48,004 bases of DNA from Plebeiibacterium marinum (GTDB lineage Bacteria; Bacteroidota; Bacteroidia; Bacteroidales; Marinilabiliaceae), in assembly GCF_026013615.1 (NCBI RefSeq), contig NZ_JAPDPI010000042.1, positions 1-48,004 on the forward strand, in the 5' to 3' direction. The translations under genes and the position numbers were made by a program. Positions within the stretch are counted from its first letter, which is position 1. Each line of letters begins with the position of its first letter. The notes beneath the pieces were generated by a model. That model saw nothing but the letters and a program-made list of their open reading frames with translations. It did no database searches and was not told the origin of the DNA. Of the stretch, positions 1 to 7,932 are shown in pieces.

Positions 1-23
1 GGTAGTTTCCACTTCAGAGCCTG

Positions 24-128
24 TCCCGATCAAACGGGAGGATGTATGGAGGAGTATAACGAGAAAGTACTTTCAGTTTGTAAGTAACCACTCTTCGTTA
101 AAAGAGTTTTCACACCCCCTGCCAGGGG
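24..128. repeat. Chain of four short inverted repeats at the left edge
   Basis: Four dyads follow each other within about 105 bp: TCCCG/CGGGA (24-28 and 35-39), the perfect palindrome GAAAGTACTTTC (63-74), ACTCTT/AAGAGT (90-95 and 102-107) and CCCCT/AGGGG with a 3-base loop (116-120 and 124-128). No convincing gene covers this stretch. The packing resembles a folded RNA or an interspersed repeat whose other end may lie outside the window. It could also be transcription-termination structure for a gene to the left. Only the dyads are observed; function is unknown. Confidence 0.4.
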
Positions 129-180
129 AAGATTGATTCCCGTAACGTACAACATTTTACTAATATCAAAGCTCTTTCCG

Positions 181-257
181 AACACCCAAGCCCTCCGCTC
201 TAAGCCCTCCGCCCTAAGCTCTATGCCCTTCGCTCTTCGCCCTCCGCTCTCCGCTAT
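181..257. repeat. Degenerate heptamer tandem array (unit about NNGCYCT)
   Basis: From 188 to 257 the sequence can be cut into ten consecutive 7-bp units without slippage, alternating forms such as AAGCCCT, CCGCTCT, TCGCTCT and ATGCCCT; the 7 bases at 181-187 may be a decayed eleventh. The array ends exactly at the stop codon of the leftward PAS gene (stop at 257-259), so it is that gene's 3' flank. Spurious ORFs run through it on both strands. A second 7-bp array of a different word lies after maeB at 47761. Confidence 0.75.
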
Positions 258-721
258 CAATCCTTTCCAGAACAACTCTCTACCAGCAAAACAATATATT
301 TCTCACCCTCATAAGCAAACAATTTGGTCGTATACTGAATCCTCATGTCCACTTTATTTTTATCATCAATATAAAAGGGGCGAATGATTTCTTTTCTAAG
401 GGTACTGGTGTTATTCAAATAAGTAGATATGGCACTTAACCTTAACTCACAGTGCCGGCATTTGGTAGTGGTTCCGCAATCCGTTTGTTCTTCAACCTGG
501 TAGGCACAACCAATGGCCTCTCCACATCTTACAAATTTCAGGTCTTTGTCTTTATTTTTAGGAAATATGGTAATGAGGGCATCGTTAAACGACACCAGCT
601 CCATTTTGTTGTTTAATAACAACACCGCACTGTTGATGTTGTTAAGGATCAGGTTCAGGAATTCCTGTGATCCTTTTAAAAAGTTAAACGAAACGTTGGT
701 AAGTGCAATTTCTAAGCTCAT
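257..721 (-). CDS. PAS-domain protein with a cysteine cluster
   Basis: This is a 154-residue soluble protein without signal peptide or membrane segment. The middle and C-terminal parts read as one PAS fold (INSAVLLLNNKMELVSFNDA near residues 29-48, a typical PAS start). Between the PAS strands lies a cysteine cluster of the form RCGEAIGC followed by CGTTTKCRHC (about residues 66-91), known from a subset of bacterial PAS sensors and possibly binding metal or a cofactor. There is no kinase or output domain, so it may be a free-standing sensor module that acts on a partner. It is divergent from the Omp85 gene across 193 bp. The partner and ligand are unknown; the PAS assignment is fairly secure. 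Confidence 0.7.
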   Translation of the reverse strand: MSLEIALTNVSFNFLKGSQEFLNLILNNINSAVLLLNNKMELVSFNDALITIFPKNKDKDLKFVRCGEAIGCAYQVEEQTDCGTTTKCRHCELRLSAISTYLNNTSTLRKEIIRPFYIDDKNKVDMRIQYTTKLFAYEGEKYIVLLVESCSGKD

Positions 722-860
722 GTGTTAGTGATTAAATTGTGTTTAAGCAATATAAGCAAAAATGGAAACGAAATCCACAATAAAGTGAGTAAAAAAAGTA
801 ACCTCAATGTGTTTATTACGTAATGTCTTTGATTTCATTAATTTAATGCAAGTTGGTTGT

Positions 861-890
861 TTTGAAAAGAATACATAAGTTGTATATTTG
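861..890 (+). promoter_or_regulatory. Bacteroidota-type promoter of the Omp85 gene
   Basis: A -33 TTTG at 861-864 is followed after 18 bp by the -7 element TATATTTG at 883-890, matching TAnnTTTG. Transcription should start near 896. This rules out the TTG at 888 as a start codon, since it lies inside the -7 box, and supports the ATG at 915. Confidence 0.75.
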
Positions 891-914
891 CAGGGATTTA
901 TAATTAGGGTAAAA

Positions 915-2099
915 ATGTTGGAATTCAGAGGGGGGGCGCTGGTCTTTTTCTTGTTTTTTGTATTTAATATGTTGGGGCAGGAGGTAACCACCATTGATCC
1001 TGTAAAAACAGAAGTTGAGGGATTAAATTCTTTAAGCCCGGAACTATGTAAGGAGAAGAATCTTATGATTACACCTTATGTGGCACCCACTTACACCCCT
1101 GAGTTAGGTATGTTAATTTCTGGCGGAGGGTTGGTTTCTTTTAAAATTCATCCACAAAACCCGTTAGTCGACCGCTCAAGCGTACCTTTTTCCATTGGTT
1201 ATAGTACCAATGGTTCCATTTCATTAGCAGCTTTTCCATGTATTTACGGTAAAAATGATAAAATCAGGATACTGACCAGGATCTTTTATCGCGATATGCC
1301 GGATAATTATTGGGGCGTTGGATATGATGCAGGAAACAGGACCGCAGAAACAGATGCTACCACAAATTATCAGCGCCAATGGTTTTCTGTTGAAGGTAAA
1401 GTAGTACGGCGGGTAAATAAGAACTTTTTTGTGGGTTTGAGTTATGATTTTAATAGCACTAAGGCCATGGGGCTTAATGAATATATGCAAGCCGACGCGT
1501 ATGTGATGACTTATGGTTCAAGCGCTACCAATTTTGGTCTTGGACTGGCATTTGAACTGGATAAACGGGATAATGTTCAAAATCCGCAGGAAGGCTACCT
1601 GTTAAGTCTGGCATTCACTAAATACAATAAGATATTTAGGTTTTCTGATAGCAATGAGTTTTCAAAGACCACCCTTGATGCCCGAAAATACTTTAAGCTT
1701 GGGCATAAAAAAGTGTTGGCCACTCAATTTAAAACCCAGTTTGGAGATGGGAATATTCCATGGATGGATATGCCTCAGTTAGGTACCCCTTTTGATTTAA
1801 GGGGCTATCATTGGGGGAGGTTCCGCGACAAAATTTCTTTGTTTGGTATAACCGAGTACCGGCATATGTTCTCGGGCCGCAACATGCGGGCACTCGAAAA
1901 ATATATTAGTAAGATGGGATTTGTTGTTTGGTCGGGTTTTGGAGCGGTAACCCCACGGTACGACAAACTAAAAAATATCCTCCCCAATGTGGGCGCCGGA
2001 CTTAGAGTTGAAATCCAACCGGGTATGAATCTTCGAGTTGATTATGGCGTGGCAAAAGATCAGCGTTCGCTTTATATCGCTTTTAGTGAAGCTTTTTAA
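915..2099 (+). CDS. Omp85/BamA-type outer-membrane barrel protein
   Basis: The protein has 394 residues counted from the ATG at 915. A hydrophobic N-terminus ending near NMLGQ is a signal peptide. The rest is a 16-strand-type barrel of the surface-antigen (Omp85) family: alternating aromatic strands, a DKRDNVQNPQEGY segment typical of the family, and LRGYHWGRFRD (around residue 298), equivalent to the conserved loop-6 RGF/Y motif that folds into the barrel. It ends in Phe, as expected for a Bam substrate. No POTRA domains precede the barrel, so this is a short barrel-only member rather than BamA or TamA itself. The substrate is unknown; such proteins in Bacteroidota are often labelled surface antigen or hemolysin-activator-like. 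It has its own promoter at 861-890. Confidence 0.8.
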   Translation: MLEFRGGALVFFLFFVFNMLGQEVTTIDPVKTEVEGLNSLSPELCKEKNLMITPYVAPTYTPELGMLISGGGLVSFKIHPQNPLVDRSSVPFSIGYSTNGSISLAAFPCIYGKNDKIRILTRIFYRDMPDNYWGVGYDAGNRTAETDATTNYQRQWFSVEGKVVRRVNKNFFVGLSYDFNSTKAMGLNEYMQADAYVMTYGSSATNFGLGLAFELDKRDNVQNPQEGYLLSLAFTKYNKIFRFSDSNEFSKTTLDARKYFKLGHKKVLATQFKTQFGDGNIPWMDMPQLGTPFDLRGYHWGRFRDKISLFGITEYRHMFSGRNMRALEKYISKMGFVVWSGFGAVTPRYDKLKNILPNVGAGLRVEIQPGMNLRVDYGVAKDQRSLYIAFSEAF

Positions 2100-2108
2100 T
2101 AATAATTT

Positions 2109-2160
2109 CTATACAACTTCTATACAAAACCTATATGGTTATGCAACTTCTGTACAACTT
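2109..2160. repeat. Degenerate ~11-bp repeats after the Omp85 gene
   Basis: Starting 10 bp after the Omp85 stop codon, units of the type CTATACAACTT recur: 2109-2119, 2120-2130, a decayed 2131-2149, and CTGTACAACTT at 2150-2160. The intergenic stretch continues with a second set of 11-bp units beginning AATCTG at 2281, 2292 and 2303. No gene is seen in 2100-2459; the remaining bases hold an imperfect hairpin around 2235-2266 (GGTGT and ACACC at its ends). Confidence 0.55.
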
Positions 2161-2389
2161 GTTCGCAAATGGTATGAAACAGCTAAGGGAAGGAGCCGAC
2201 TTAACGATGAGGCAGCCACACAAATTTCCGCAGGGTGTCCACCTGTTGCAGGCAGGATGTACACCATAGGTTTTGCGAATAATCTGTATATAATCTGCGA
2301 TAAATCTGCCTTTCTGTCTCAGATTTGTCTCATGGTTATCCCATAGAAGGTTCATACCAATTCAATTTTTTCGTCCTAATAAATCAGGT

Positions 2390-2450
2390 ACTTTATAAAC
2401 TTTACGAACTTTAAACTTTATAAACTTTACAAACTTTATACTATACAAAC
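2390..2450. repeat. Degenerate 9-bp tandem array (unit ACTTTATAA)
   Basis: Units ACTTTATAA, ACTTTACGA, a 7-base ACTTTAA, ACTTTATAA, ACTTTACAA and ACTTTATAC run head to tail from 2390 to 2441, then fade in TATACAAAC. The array stops 10 bp from the stop codon of the leftward glycosidase gene (2460), so it is again in a gene's 3' flank. Confidence 0.7.
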
Positions 2451-2459
2451 TCCGTCTTA

Positions 2460-5105
2460 TTACTTTCTCTCCAGAATCATTTCGCCCAATAAGGCAGTGT
2501 TCGTATCTACATTCATGTTTTCGTTTTCCGGTTCAAAAGTTAGTTTAAAAGCGTGGGTTCCCTTGCTTAAATGGAAATCGACTCTATTGGATTCTCCAAG
2601 GTTTTTCCATTCATTGGTGCCTCTTTGTGCCATGATTACCGGAGCAACTTTTTGGTTATCGATCCAAAGTGTTCTGATGGCGCATTTGTTATCTGTATTC
2701 CAGGGGCCGCTGCCATTAGTGTATCTAAAATATATGACATAGTTCCCCTCTTTTTTGCAGTTTGCTTTCCAATTTACTGTAGTGTTGCGTGTTTTACTTA
2801 ACTCAATTATGCCAGTAGGTGCTTCGGGTATTGAAACGGTTTTGTCGGCAGAGTAATTGTTAAAAGTACATATGGGCTGTGGTGTACTGTATATGGGCTC
2901 GCTTATAAAAGATGGAGTGTTTACTATATCCATTGCCCTTACAGTATATTCAGCAGGTTCTTTATCAATTGATGCTTTAGTTATATCAGTAGTGGTTTTA
3001 TAAAGACTGCCATCTTTATAAATCTCGTACTTTACAGCATTAGGAATGGCATCCCAAATAATTTCCGTATCTACAATTTTAGGTTCTGGAGTGGTAATGT
3101 GAAACTTATTAGGAACCAGATTGTATTCGCCATAAAAATCATTATTTGCCATTTCTATCTCAATAATATGTTTGCCCTGGCCTAAGAGGCTTATAAAATG
3201 GTTTTCTGATTTTTTCCCATCAATACGGAATGACTTGATCTTATTTCCATAACCATGAATCTTGATATTTAAATCCTTGTTTCTGATTTTTAAATTACTC
3301 AGCTCCATATTGGCATTGTACGATTTTGGAATAGAAGGTGTAAACCAAATCTTGCTATCAGTAGTAAAATTCATTCCAAAAAATATTTTATAAATATGGC
3401 CCAGGTTGCCCGCTACGCTCCATAGTTGCCTGTCTGAATTAAGAGCAGTCATAAAATCGCCATTTTCGGCAACCATATTCTCTTTGTTGGTTAAAAACAT
3501 GGCGGCAGCTCTGTAAAATGCGCTTATCCCATGTTCCAGTGCATTTGAATTTCCTGTTTTAGCAATAGCCAAATTCCAAAAGGTTTGAACAAATGGCCAA
3601 ATACCATTATTGTGGTAGGGGGTAATCTCCGGTATCTGAGGGTATACACATGGGATACCCCATGATACAACCGGTGTGTTTTTGATTACAGTGCCAGCCT
3701 TGTTATCTGCAACTTCATATAAAACAGAAAAAGCTTCGCCCAGTGCTTCGGATTTTGGAGAGACAAATTCATGGTTTCTTCCATAAATGTACTGGTTGTA
3801 ATAGCCTTTTTCTTCATTCCAAAGCTTATTGTTTATGGCTGTTTTTAGGTTTTCAGACCAGGCGTAATATCTTTCCTGATCATTTTCATGATTTAGTATA
3901 CTGGCCATCTCACTTGCAATGAGCAGGGTTTTGTAGTGTACCATGTTGGTTCCCAGATTTTGCGATTGGTAAATATCTACATTATCCATCCACCTGGGGT
4001 AAGTTTGGGTTCGCCAGTCTAAAAATGAAGATTCTCCGCGGTAAAGACCCGATTTGTTATTGTAAACAACCTTTCTGTCATCTTCAATGGTATTCCTGAT
4101 AACCTGATAACTGAATTCCAGCCATTGTTGGTCGCCTGTGATCAGGTAAAGCTCCCATGCCGCCAGCGACCAGGTTGTTCTGTCTGAAGATACAGGCCAG
4201 GCACCCCCAGATCCTGTGTCCTGAACAATCCGGTTTCGTTTTACTTTTTTCAGAAGTGAGGTGCGGGCTCTTTGGGTGTCAGCTATCCCCATACCTAAAA
4301 CAATGGCGTAGCTAACATCACGCGTCCATACTCCGGCCCATTTGGCTCCGGTCCTGAAAGTTCCGTCATCTTCGCTGAGTAGCCTGGTTTCTTCCAAAGC
4401 CATGTTATACAGAGATTGGATTAAAGGATTGTTGGTTTTTAACTGGGGGTATTGACTAATGTCTTCGCTTAGTTTCCAAAAAGGTTTTACATACTTGTCA
4501 GGATCATGTGTGTTTATCTTTACGGATAATTCATATATGTGATCTCCATCTTCATCTTTAAGTTTAACGTCTTCATTAAGGTTTTCAAAATCAAAGTTTA
4601 ATGGAGTAATGTTTCCGGCAAGGAAAACTCCTTTAAAATCATTTTTAGAAATCTTTTCTCCATTAGTATCTTTATAATAACCTGTTGTTTCAAATTCTTT
4701 AAACACCCTGCTCATGTCAAGCTTTATTTGCAGGGTTGTGTTTAACTCAAGTACCTCGTTAATATCGGCTTTGGAATCGGTATATTGCTTGCCAAATGTT
4801 ATTAGTGGTGTAGTGTAAACTCCGTTTTGTGGAGTAACAACAATTTTATGGTTCTTGCCAAATGGAAGTTCGTTGTCTTTATTGTTAATGCTGAATTTGA
4901 GTTCTATGGTTCTTTTATGAAGCTCGTTTCCCGGACTGGCATAGTTGCTGGTTATGGAACCATCCGGTTTTACTTCTGCAATATATTTGCCCTGAACAAC
5001 TTTATTGTTGTATACAGTGTAGTCACGATTTACGTGCATGGGTTTTTGTGTGTTGTTACAGCTCAGTAGGCCATAGGTTAGTAATAAAATCAGGAGGTGT
5101 TTCAT
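2460..5105 (-). CDS. Large lipoprotein with six-hairpin glycosidase-like domain
   Basis: The 881-residue protein starts with a lipoprotein signal (lipobox LLSC, Cys16), so it should be anchored in the outer or inner membrane. Residues about 40-215 look like beta-rich N-terminal domains. Residues about 220-610 look like an (alpha/alpha)6 glycosidase fold, with GVWTRDVSY near 260, a GGAWPVSSDRTTW segment, and LWSVAGNLGHIYKIFFG before the linker; this resembles GH63/GH37-type enzymes, but the exact family cannot be assigned. Residues about 660-735 resemble a fibronectin type III domain. The last 140 residues resemble a galactose-binding or CBM6/35-type carbohydrate module. Substrate is unknown. 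It stands alone on the minus strand, divergent from a glutamate dehydrogenase across 562 bp, with no SusC/SusD pair nearby. Confidence 0.7.
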   Translation of the reverse strand: MKHLLILLLTYGLLSCNNTQKPMHVNRDYTVYNNKVVQGKYIAEVKPDGSITSNYASPGNELHKRTIELKFSINNKDNELPFGKNHKIVVTPQNGVYTTPLITFGKQYTDSKADINEVLELNTTLQIKLDMSRVFKEFETTGYYKDTNGEKISKNDFKGVFLAGNITPLNFDFENLNEDVKLKDEDGDHIYELSVKINTHDPDKYVKPFWKLSEDISQYPQLKTNNPLIQSLYNMALEETRLLSEDDGTFRTGAKWAGVWTRDVSYAIVLGMGIADTQRARTSLLKKVKRNRIVQDTGSGGAWPVSSDRTTWSLAAWELYLITGDQQWLEFSYQVIRNTIEDDRKVVYNNKSGLYRGESSFLDWRTQTYPRWMDNVDIYQSQNLGTNMVHYKTLLIASEMASILNHENDQERYYAWSENLKTAINNKLWNEEKGYYNQYIYGRNHEFVSPKSEALGEAFSVLYEVADNKAGTVIKNTPVVSWGIPCVYPQIPEITPYHNNGIWPFVQTFWNLAIAKTGNSNALEHGISAFYRAAAMFLTNKENMVAENGDFMTALNSDRQLWSVAGNLGHIYKIFFGMNFTTDSKIWFTPSIPKSYNANMELSNLKIRNKDLNIKIHGYGNKIKSFRIDGKKSENHFISLLGQGKHIIEIEMANNDFYGEYNLVPNKFHITTPEPKIVDTEIIWDAIPNAVKYEIYKDGSLYKTTTDITKASIDKEPAEYTVRAMDIVNTPSFISEPIYSTPQPICTFNNYSADKTVSIPEAPTGIIELSKTRNTTVNWKANCKKEGNYVIYFRYTNGSGPWNTDNKCAIRTLWIDNQKVAPVIMAQRGTNEWKNLGESNRVDFHLSKGTHAFKLTFEPENENMNVDTNTALLGEMILERK

Positions 5106-5629
5106 CTCGTTATAATTATTAAATATGAATCAATACTTCGTTAAGCCTTTGGAAAGCACTTGTAAATAATGTATTGGTGGTGTCAATTTGTTTTATTCTT
5201 ACTGCTAAAAAACTATAATGCCAGGTATGTTACTAAAAATACAAAAAATATATAGATGATAATAATGATGCATGGATTGAATATCAGGTATATAAGGTGT
5301 GGTGGTGAGGCGAGTAATATAGATTGAGTATGGCCGGTGTTACGGTGTTTAAACAAGGAATTGGAAGGATAATTATATAAAATGACAAAAAAAGTGTAAC
5401 TGCATTGTAATGCTTATGTGTACGAGGTTTTTGATAGGTTTTTTTTGTAGTTTTTATGGAGGGCTTATAAATTGTAACTGATTTTGTGCATTATTTATGA
5501 TGGTTATCATGACTTCTGGTATTAATGAAGTTTTTAATGAGGTAAGTGTTTGAAAATTAATGAGGAATAAACTTTTTGCTAAAAGGAGATAAGTTGCTAA
5601 AAGTCATGAATTCCGTATTTTGAAATACC
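5106..5629. other. Long divergent intergenic region, no gene seen
   Basis: This AT-rich stretch separates the glycosidase lipoprotein (leftward) and glutamate dehydrogenase (rightward). No ORF with family resemblance, no strong hairpin with a T-run and no repeat array was found. It presumably holds the control regions of both genes; only the gdh -7 candidate at its right end is recognisable. Confidence 0.5.
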
Positions 5630-5637
5630 TAATTTTG
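5630..5637 (+). promoter_or_regulatory. Candidate -7 element of glutamate dehydrogenase
   Basis: TAATTTTG matches TAnnTTTG and would give a leader of about 25 bases before the ATG at 5668. No good -33 TTTG is seen at the usual spacing, so this is a moderate call. Confidence 0.45.
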
Positions 5638-5667
5638 AATTGTTAAAAATTTATAAATGTATTTGTC

Positions 5668-7005
5668 ATGGATGCTAAAATAAAAGAGTTCATAGATACA
5701 GTAAGGATGAAAAATCCTGGGGAAGACGAGTTTTTACAAGCTGTTGAAGAAGTAGTTGAAACAGTTTGGGAATTTTATCAGGAAAATCCACATTACCAAA
5801 AAGCAAAAATACTTGAGCGAATGACTGAACCTGAGAGGGTAATCATGTTCCGAGTGCCATGGGTAGATGATAGTGGTGAAGTTCAGGTAAACAGAGGTTA
5901 TAGAGTTGAGTTTAATAGCGCAATTGGGCCATATAAAGGTGGGCTTCGGTTTCACCCAAGTGTTACTTTGAGCGGGCTTAAATTTTTAGGTTTTGAGCAG
6001 ACGTTCAAAAATAGTTTAACAAGTTTGCCTATGGGTGGTGGCAAAGGAGGTTCTGATTTTAATCCAAAAGGAAAGTCAGACTATGAGATTATGCGTTTTT
6101 GCCAGGCGTTTATGAGTGAACTATATCGCCATATTGGTCCAAATACCGATGTTCCTGCAGGAGATATCGGTGTTGGCGGCAGGGAAATAGGCTATTTGTT
6201 TGGTCAGTACAAAAAGCTCCGTAACGAGTTTACAGGCGTTTTAACCGGTAAAGGCTGGGAGTTTGGCGGTAGTTTGATCCGTCCTGAAGCAACCGGTTTT
6301 GGTGCTATTTATTTTGTGCGCGAAATGTTGGCACTAAAAGGTCAGTCCCTGAAAGGAAAAACTATTGCGCTTTCAGGATTCGGTAATGTGGCATGGGGGG
6401 CTGCTTTAAAAGCAGTTGAATTAGGAGGTAAAGTAGTCACTTTATCAGGACCAGATGGGTATATCTATGATCCGGAAGGTGTTTCAGGTGATAAAATTGA
6501 TTTCTTGCTTGAATTAAGGGCTTCAAACCAGGATGTTATTCAGCCCTATGCCGATAGATATGGAGTAGCGTTTTTTGAAGGCAAAAAGCCATGGGAACAG
6601 AAGGTGGATATAGCAATTCCTTGTGCAATCCAGAACGAGTTGAATGAAGAAGACTGTAAAAAGCTTATTGAAAATGGGTGCCAGTTGATTGCAGAAGCAT
6701 CAAATATGGGATGCACAGCAGAAGCTGCATTTATGGCTACTGAGAAAATTCTGTTTGCACCAGGAAAAGCTGTAAATGCCGGGGGTGTTGCAGTTTCTGG
6801 TTTGGAAATGAGCCAGAATAGTATGCGCTTAAACTGGAACGAGGAAGAAGTTGACAGCCGACTGAATGATATCATGGTTAACATACATAAAGTATGTGTT
6901 CAGTATGGAACGGAAGTTAACGGGAAAATTAATTATATCAAAGGCGCCAATGTGGGTGGATTTGTTAAGGTGGCGGATGCAATGATCGCACAGGGAGTTG
7001 TGTAA
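5668..7005 (+). CDS. gdhA: Glutamate dehydrogenase, NAD-type signature
   Basis: The 445-residue protein has the full length of hexameric bacterial glutamate dehydrogenase, which interconverts glutamate and 2-oxoglutarate plus ammonium. The substrate-binding motif GGLRFHP (about residue 91) and PMGGGKGGSDF with the catalytic lysine (about 126) are intact, as is AGDIGVGGREIGYLFGQ. The dinucleotide fold reads SGFGNVAWGAA and then TLSGPDGYIYDPEG. From memory this closely resembles the NAD-dependent enzyme of Clostridium symbiosum, whereas the second copy at 12650-14002 has the GSGNVAQ/SDSNG form of NADP enzymes. I infer that this copy is the catabolic, NAD-preferring one. It is monocistronic, followed by a strong terminator at 7049-7088. 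Confidence 0.95.
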   Translation: MDAKIKEFIDTVRMKNPGEDEFLQAVEEVVETVWEFYQENPHYQKAKILERMTEPERVIMFRVPWVDDSGEVQVNRGYRVEFNSAIGPYKGGLRFHPSVTLSGLKFLGFEQTFKNSLTSLPMGGGKGGSDFNPKGKSDYEIMRFCQAFMSELYRHIGPNTDVPAGDIGVGGREIGYLFGQYKKLRNEFTGVLTGKGWEFGGSLIRPEATGFGAIYFVREMLALKGQSLKGKTIALSGFGNVAWGAALKAVELGGKVVTLSGPDGYIYDPEGVSGDKIDFLLELRASNQDVIQPYADRYGVAFFEGKKPWEQKVDIAIPCAIQNELNEEDCKKLIENGCQLIAEASNMGCTAEAAFMATEKILFAPGKAVNAGGVAVSGLEMSQNSMRLNWNEEEVDSRLNDIMVNIHKVCVQYGTEVNGKINYIKGANVGGFVKVADAMIAQGVV

Positions 7006-7048
7006 TGTCATCGGTTCAACTAGCTGAACGTAATAATTGAAATTTATT

Positions 7049-7088
7049 AAAAACCTTAAAGGGGCTAATTCTCCTTTGAGGTTTTTTT
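7049..7088 (+). terminator. Intrinsic terminator of glutamate dehydrogenase
   Basis: A stem of about 16 pairs (7049-7064 with 7071-7086, two G-T pairs, loop CTAATT) runs into a seven-T tract. It lies 44 bases after the stop codon. Confidence 0.9.
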
Positions 7089-7091
7089 CTA

Positions 7092-7121
7092 TTGGTCTTT
7101 GTGAAAAATATTCCACCTTTG
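7092..7121 (+). promoter_or_regulatory. Candidate promoter of the tatD gene
   Basis: TTG at 7092-7094 is followed after 19 bp by CACCTTTG (7114-7121), one mismatch from TAnnTTTG. The leader would be about 20 bases. Confidence 0.45.
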
Positions 7122-7148
7122 TAATTGATAAAAAACAATATTTGCTGA

Positions 7149-7919
7149 ATGGGAATAATAGATACGCACTCTCATATCTATCTGGAGCAGTTTGATGATG
7201 ATCGTGATGAAATGATAAGGAGAGCTTTTGAAGCAGGCCTCGAAAAAATACTGATGCCCAATATAGATGTTGAATCTATAAAAGCGATGATGGACTTGCA
7301 TGATAAATATCCTGAGAATTGCATTCCTATGATGGGGCTGCATCCTACTTCGGTTGGAGAAGGATATCAAAAGCAGTTGGATGAGATGTTTGGGCAGCTT
7401 CAAAAACATCGCTTTTGTGCCATAGGTGAAATAGGGATAGACCTGTATTGGGATAAAACCTATTTAAGCCAACAGCTGGAGGCGTTTAGAATCCAGCTCA
7501 ATTGGGCAAAAGAGTTTGAACTGCCTGTTGTTATTCATGCAAGGGATGCTTTTGATGAAATTTTTCAGGTGCTGGATGGTATGGATATGCAAGGGATTAC
7601 CGGTGTGTTTCATAGTTTTAGCGGTACAGAAGAGCATGCCAGGAAGATTCTGGACTACCAGAACTTTTATCTGGGAATAAATGGAGTGGTGACCTTTAAA
7701 AATTCCGGACTGGATAAAATAGTTCGTGAGATTGGCTATGAAAAGCTACTTCTTGAAACAGATGCACCATATCTGACACCAACTCCTTTTCGGGGAAAAC
7801 GTAATGAGCCCGCATATATTAACTATGTGGTTCAAAAGCTGGCTGATATTTTTGAAGTTTCACAAACAGAAATAGAGGATGTGACAACAGCAAATGCCAG
7901 GGATTTATTCAACCTTTAA
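7149..7919 (+). CDS. tatD: TatD-family metal-dependent DNase
   Basis: This 256-residue protein is a TatD-family hydrolase with a TIM-barrel amidohydrolase fold. The metal ligands are present: DTHSH at residues 5-9, the glutamate of GEIGID, the histidines of VIHARDA and GVFHSFSG, and the aspartate of LETDAPYL. TatD proteins are cytoplasmic Mg-dependent 3'-5' exonucleases linked to DNA repair and turnover. The gene overlaps or abuts the asparaginase gene, so the two are probably co-transcribed. Length and motif order are normal. It could equally be the YcfH/YjjV paralog; these are hard to separate by sequence alone. Confidence 0.93.
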   Translation: MGIIDTHSHIYLEQFDDDRDEMIRRAFEAGLEKILMPNIDVESIKAMMDLHDKYPENCIPMMGLHPTSVGEGYQKQLDEMFGQLQKHRFCAIGEIGIDLYWDKTYLSQQLEAFRIQLNWAKEFELPVVIHARDAFDEIFQVLDGMDMQGITGVFHSFSGTEEHARKILDYQNFYLGINGVVTFKNSGLDKIVREIGYEKLLLETDAPYLTPTPFRGKRNEPAYINYVVQKLADIFEVSQTEIEDVTTANARDLFNL

Positions 7920-7932
7920 ATATTTTGATATT

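Noticed and set aside
181-257. CRISPR array
   Set aside because: Units of 7 bp are contiguous without spacers, and no cas gene is in the window; the same holds for 47761-47837.
30-387. Two overlapping ORFs of 81 and 84 codons on opposite strands
   Set aside because: Both run through the heptamer array and hairpin region, and their composition simply mirrors the repeats; no family resemblance.
888-914. TTG start adding 9 residues to the Omp85 protein
   Set aside because: The TTG lies inside the -7 element TATATTTG, upstream of the predicted transcription start.
2038-2355. ORFs of 102 and 74 codons between Omp85 and the glycosidase
   Set aside because: They cross the end of the Omp85 gene and degenerate repeats, with no domain-like composition.
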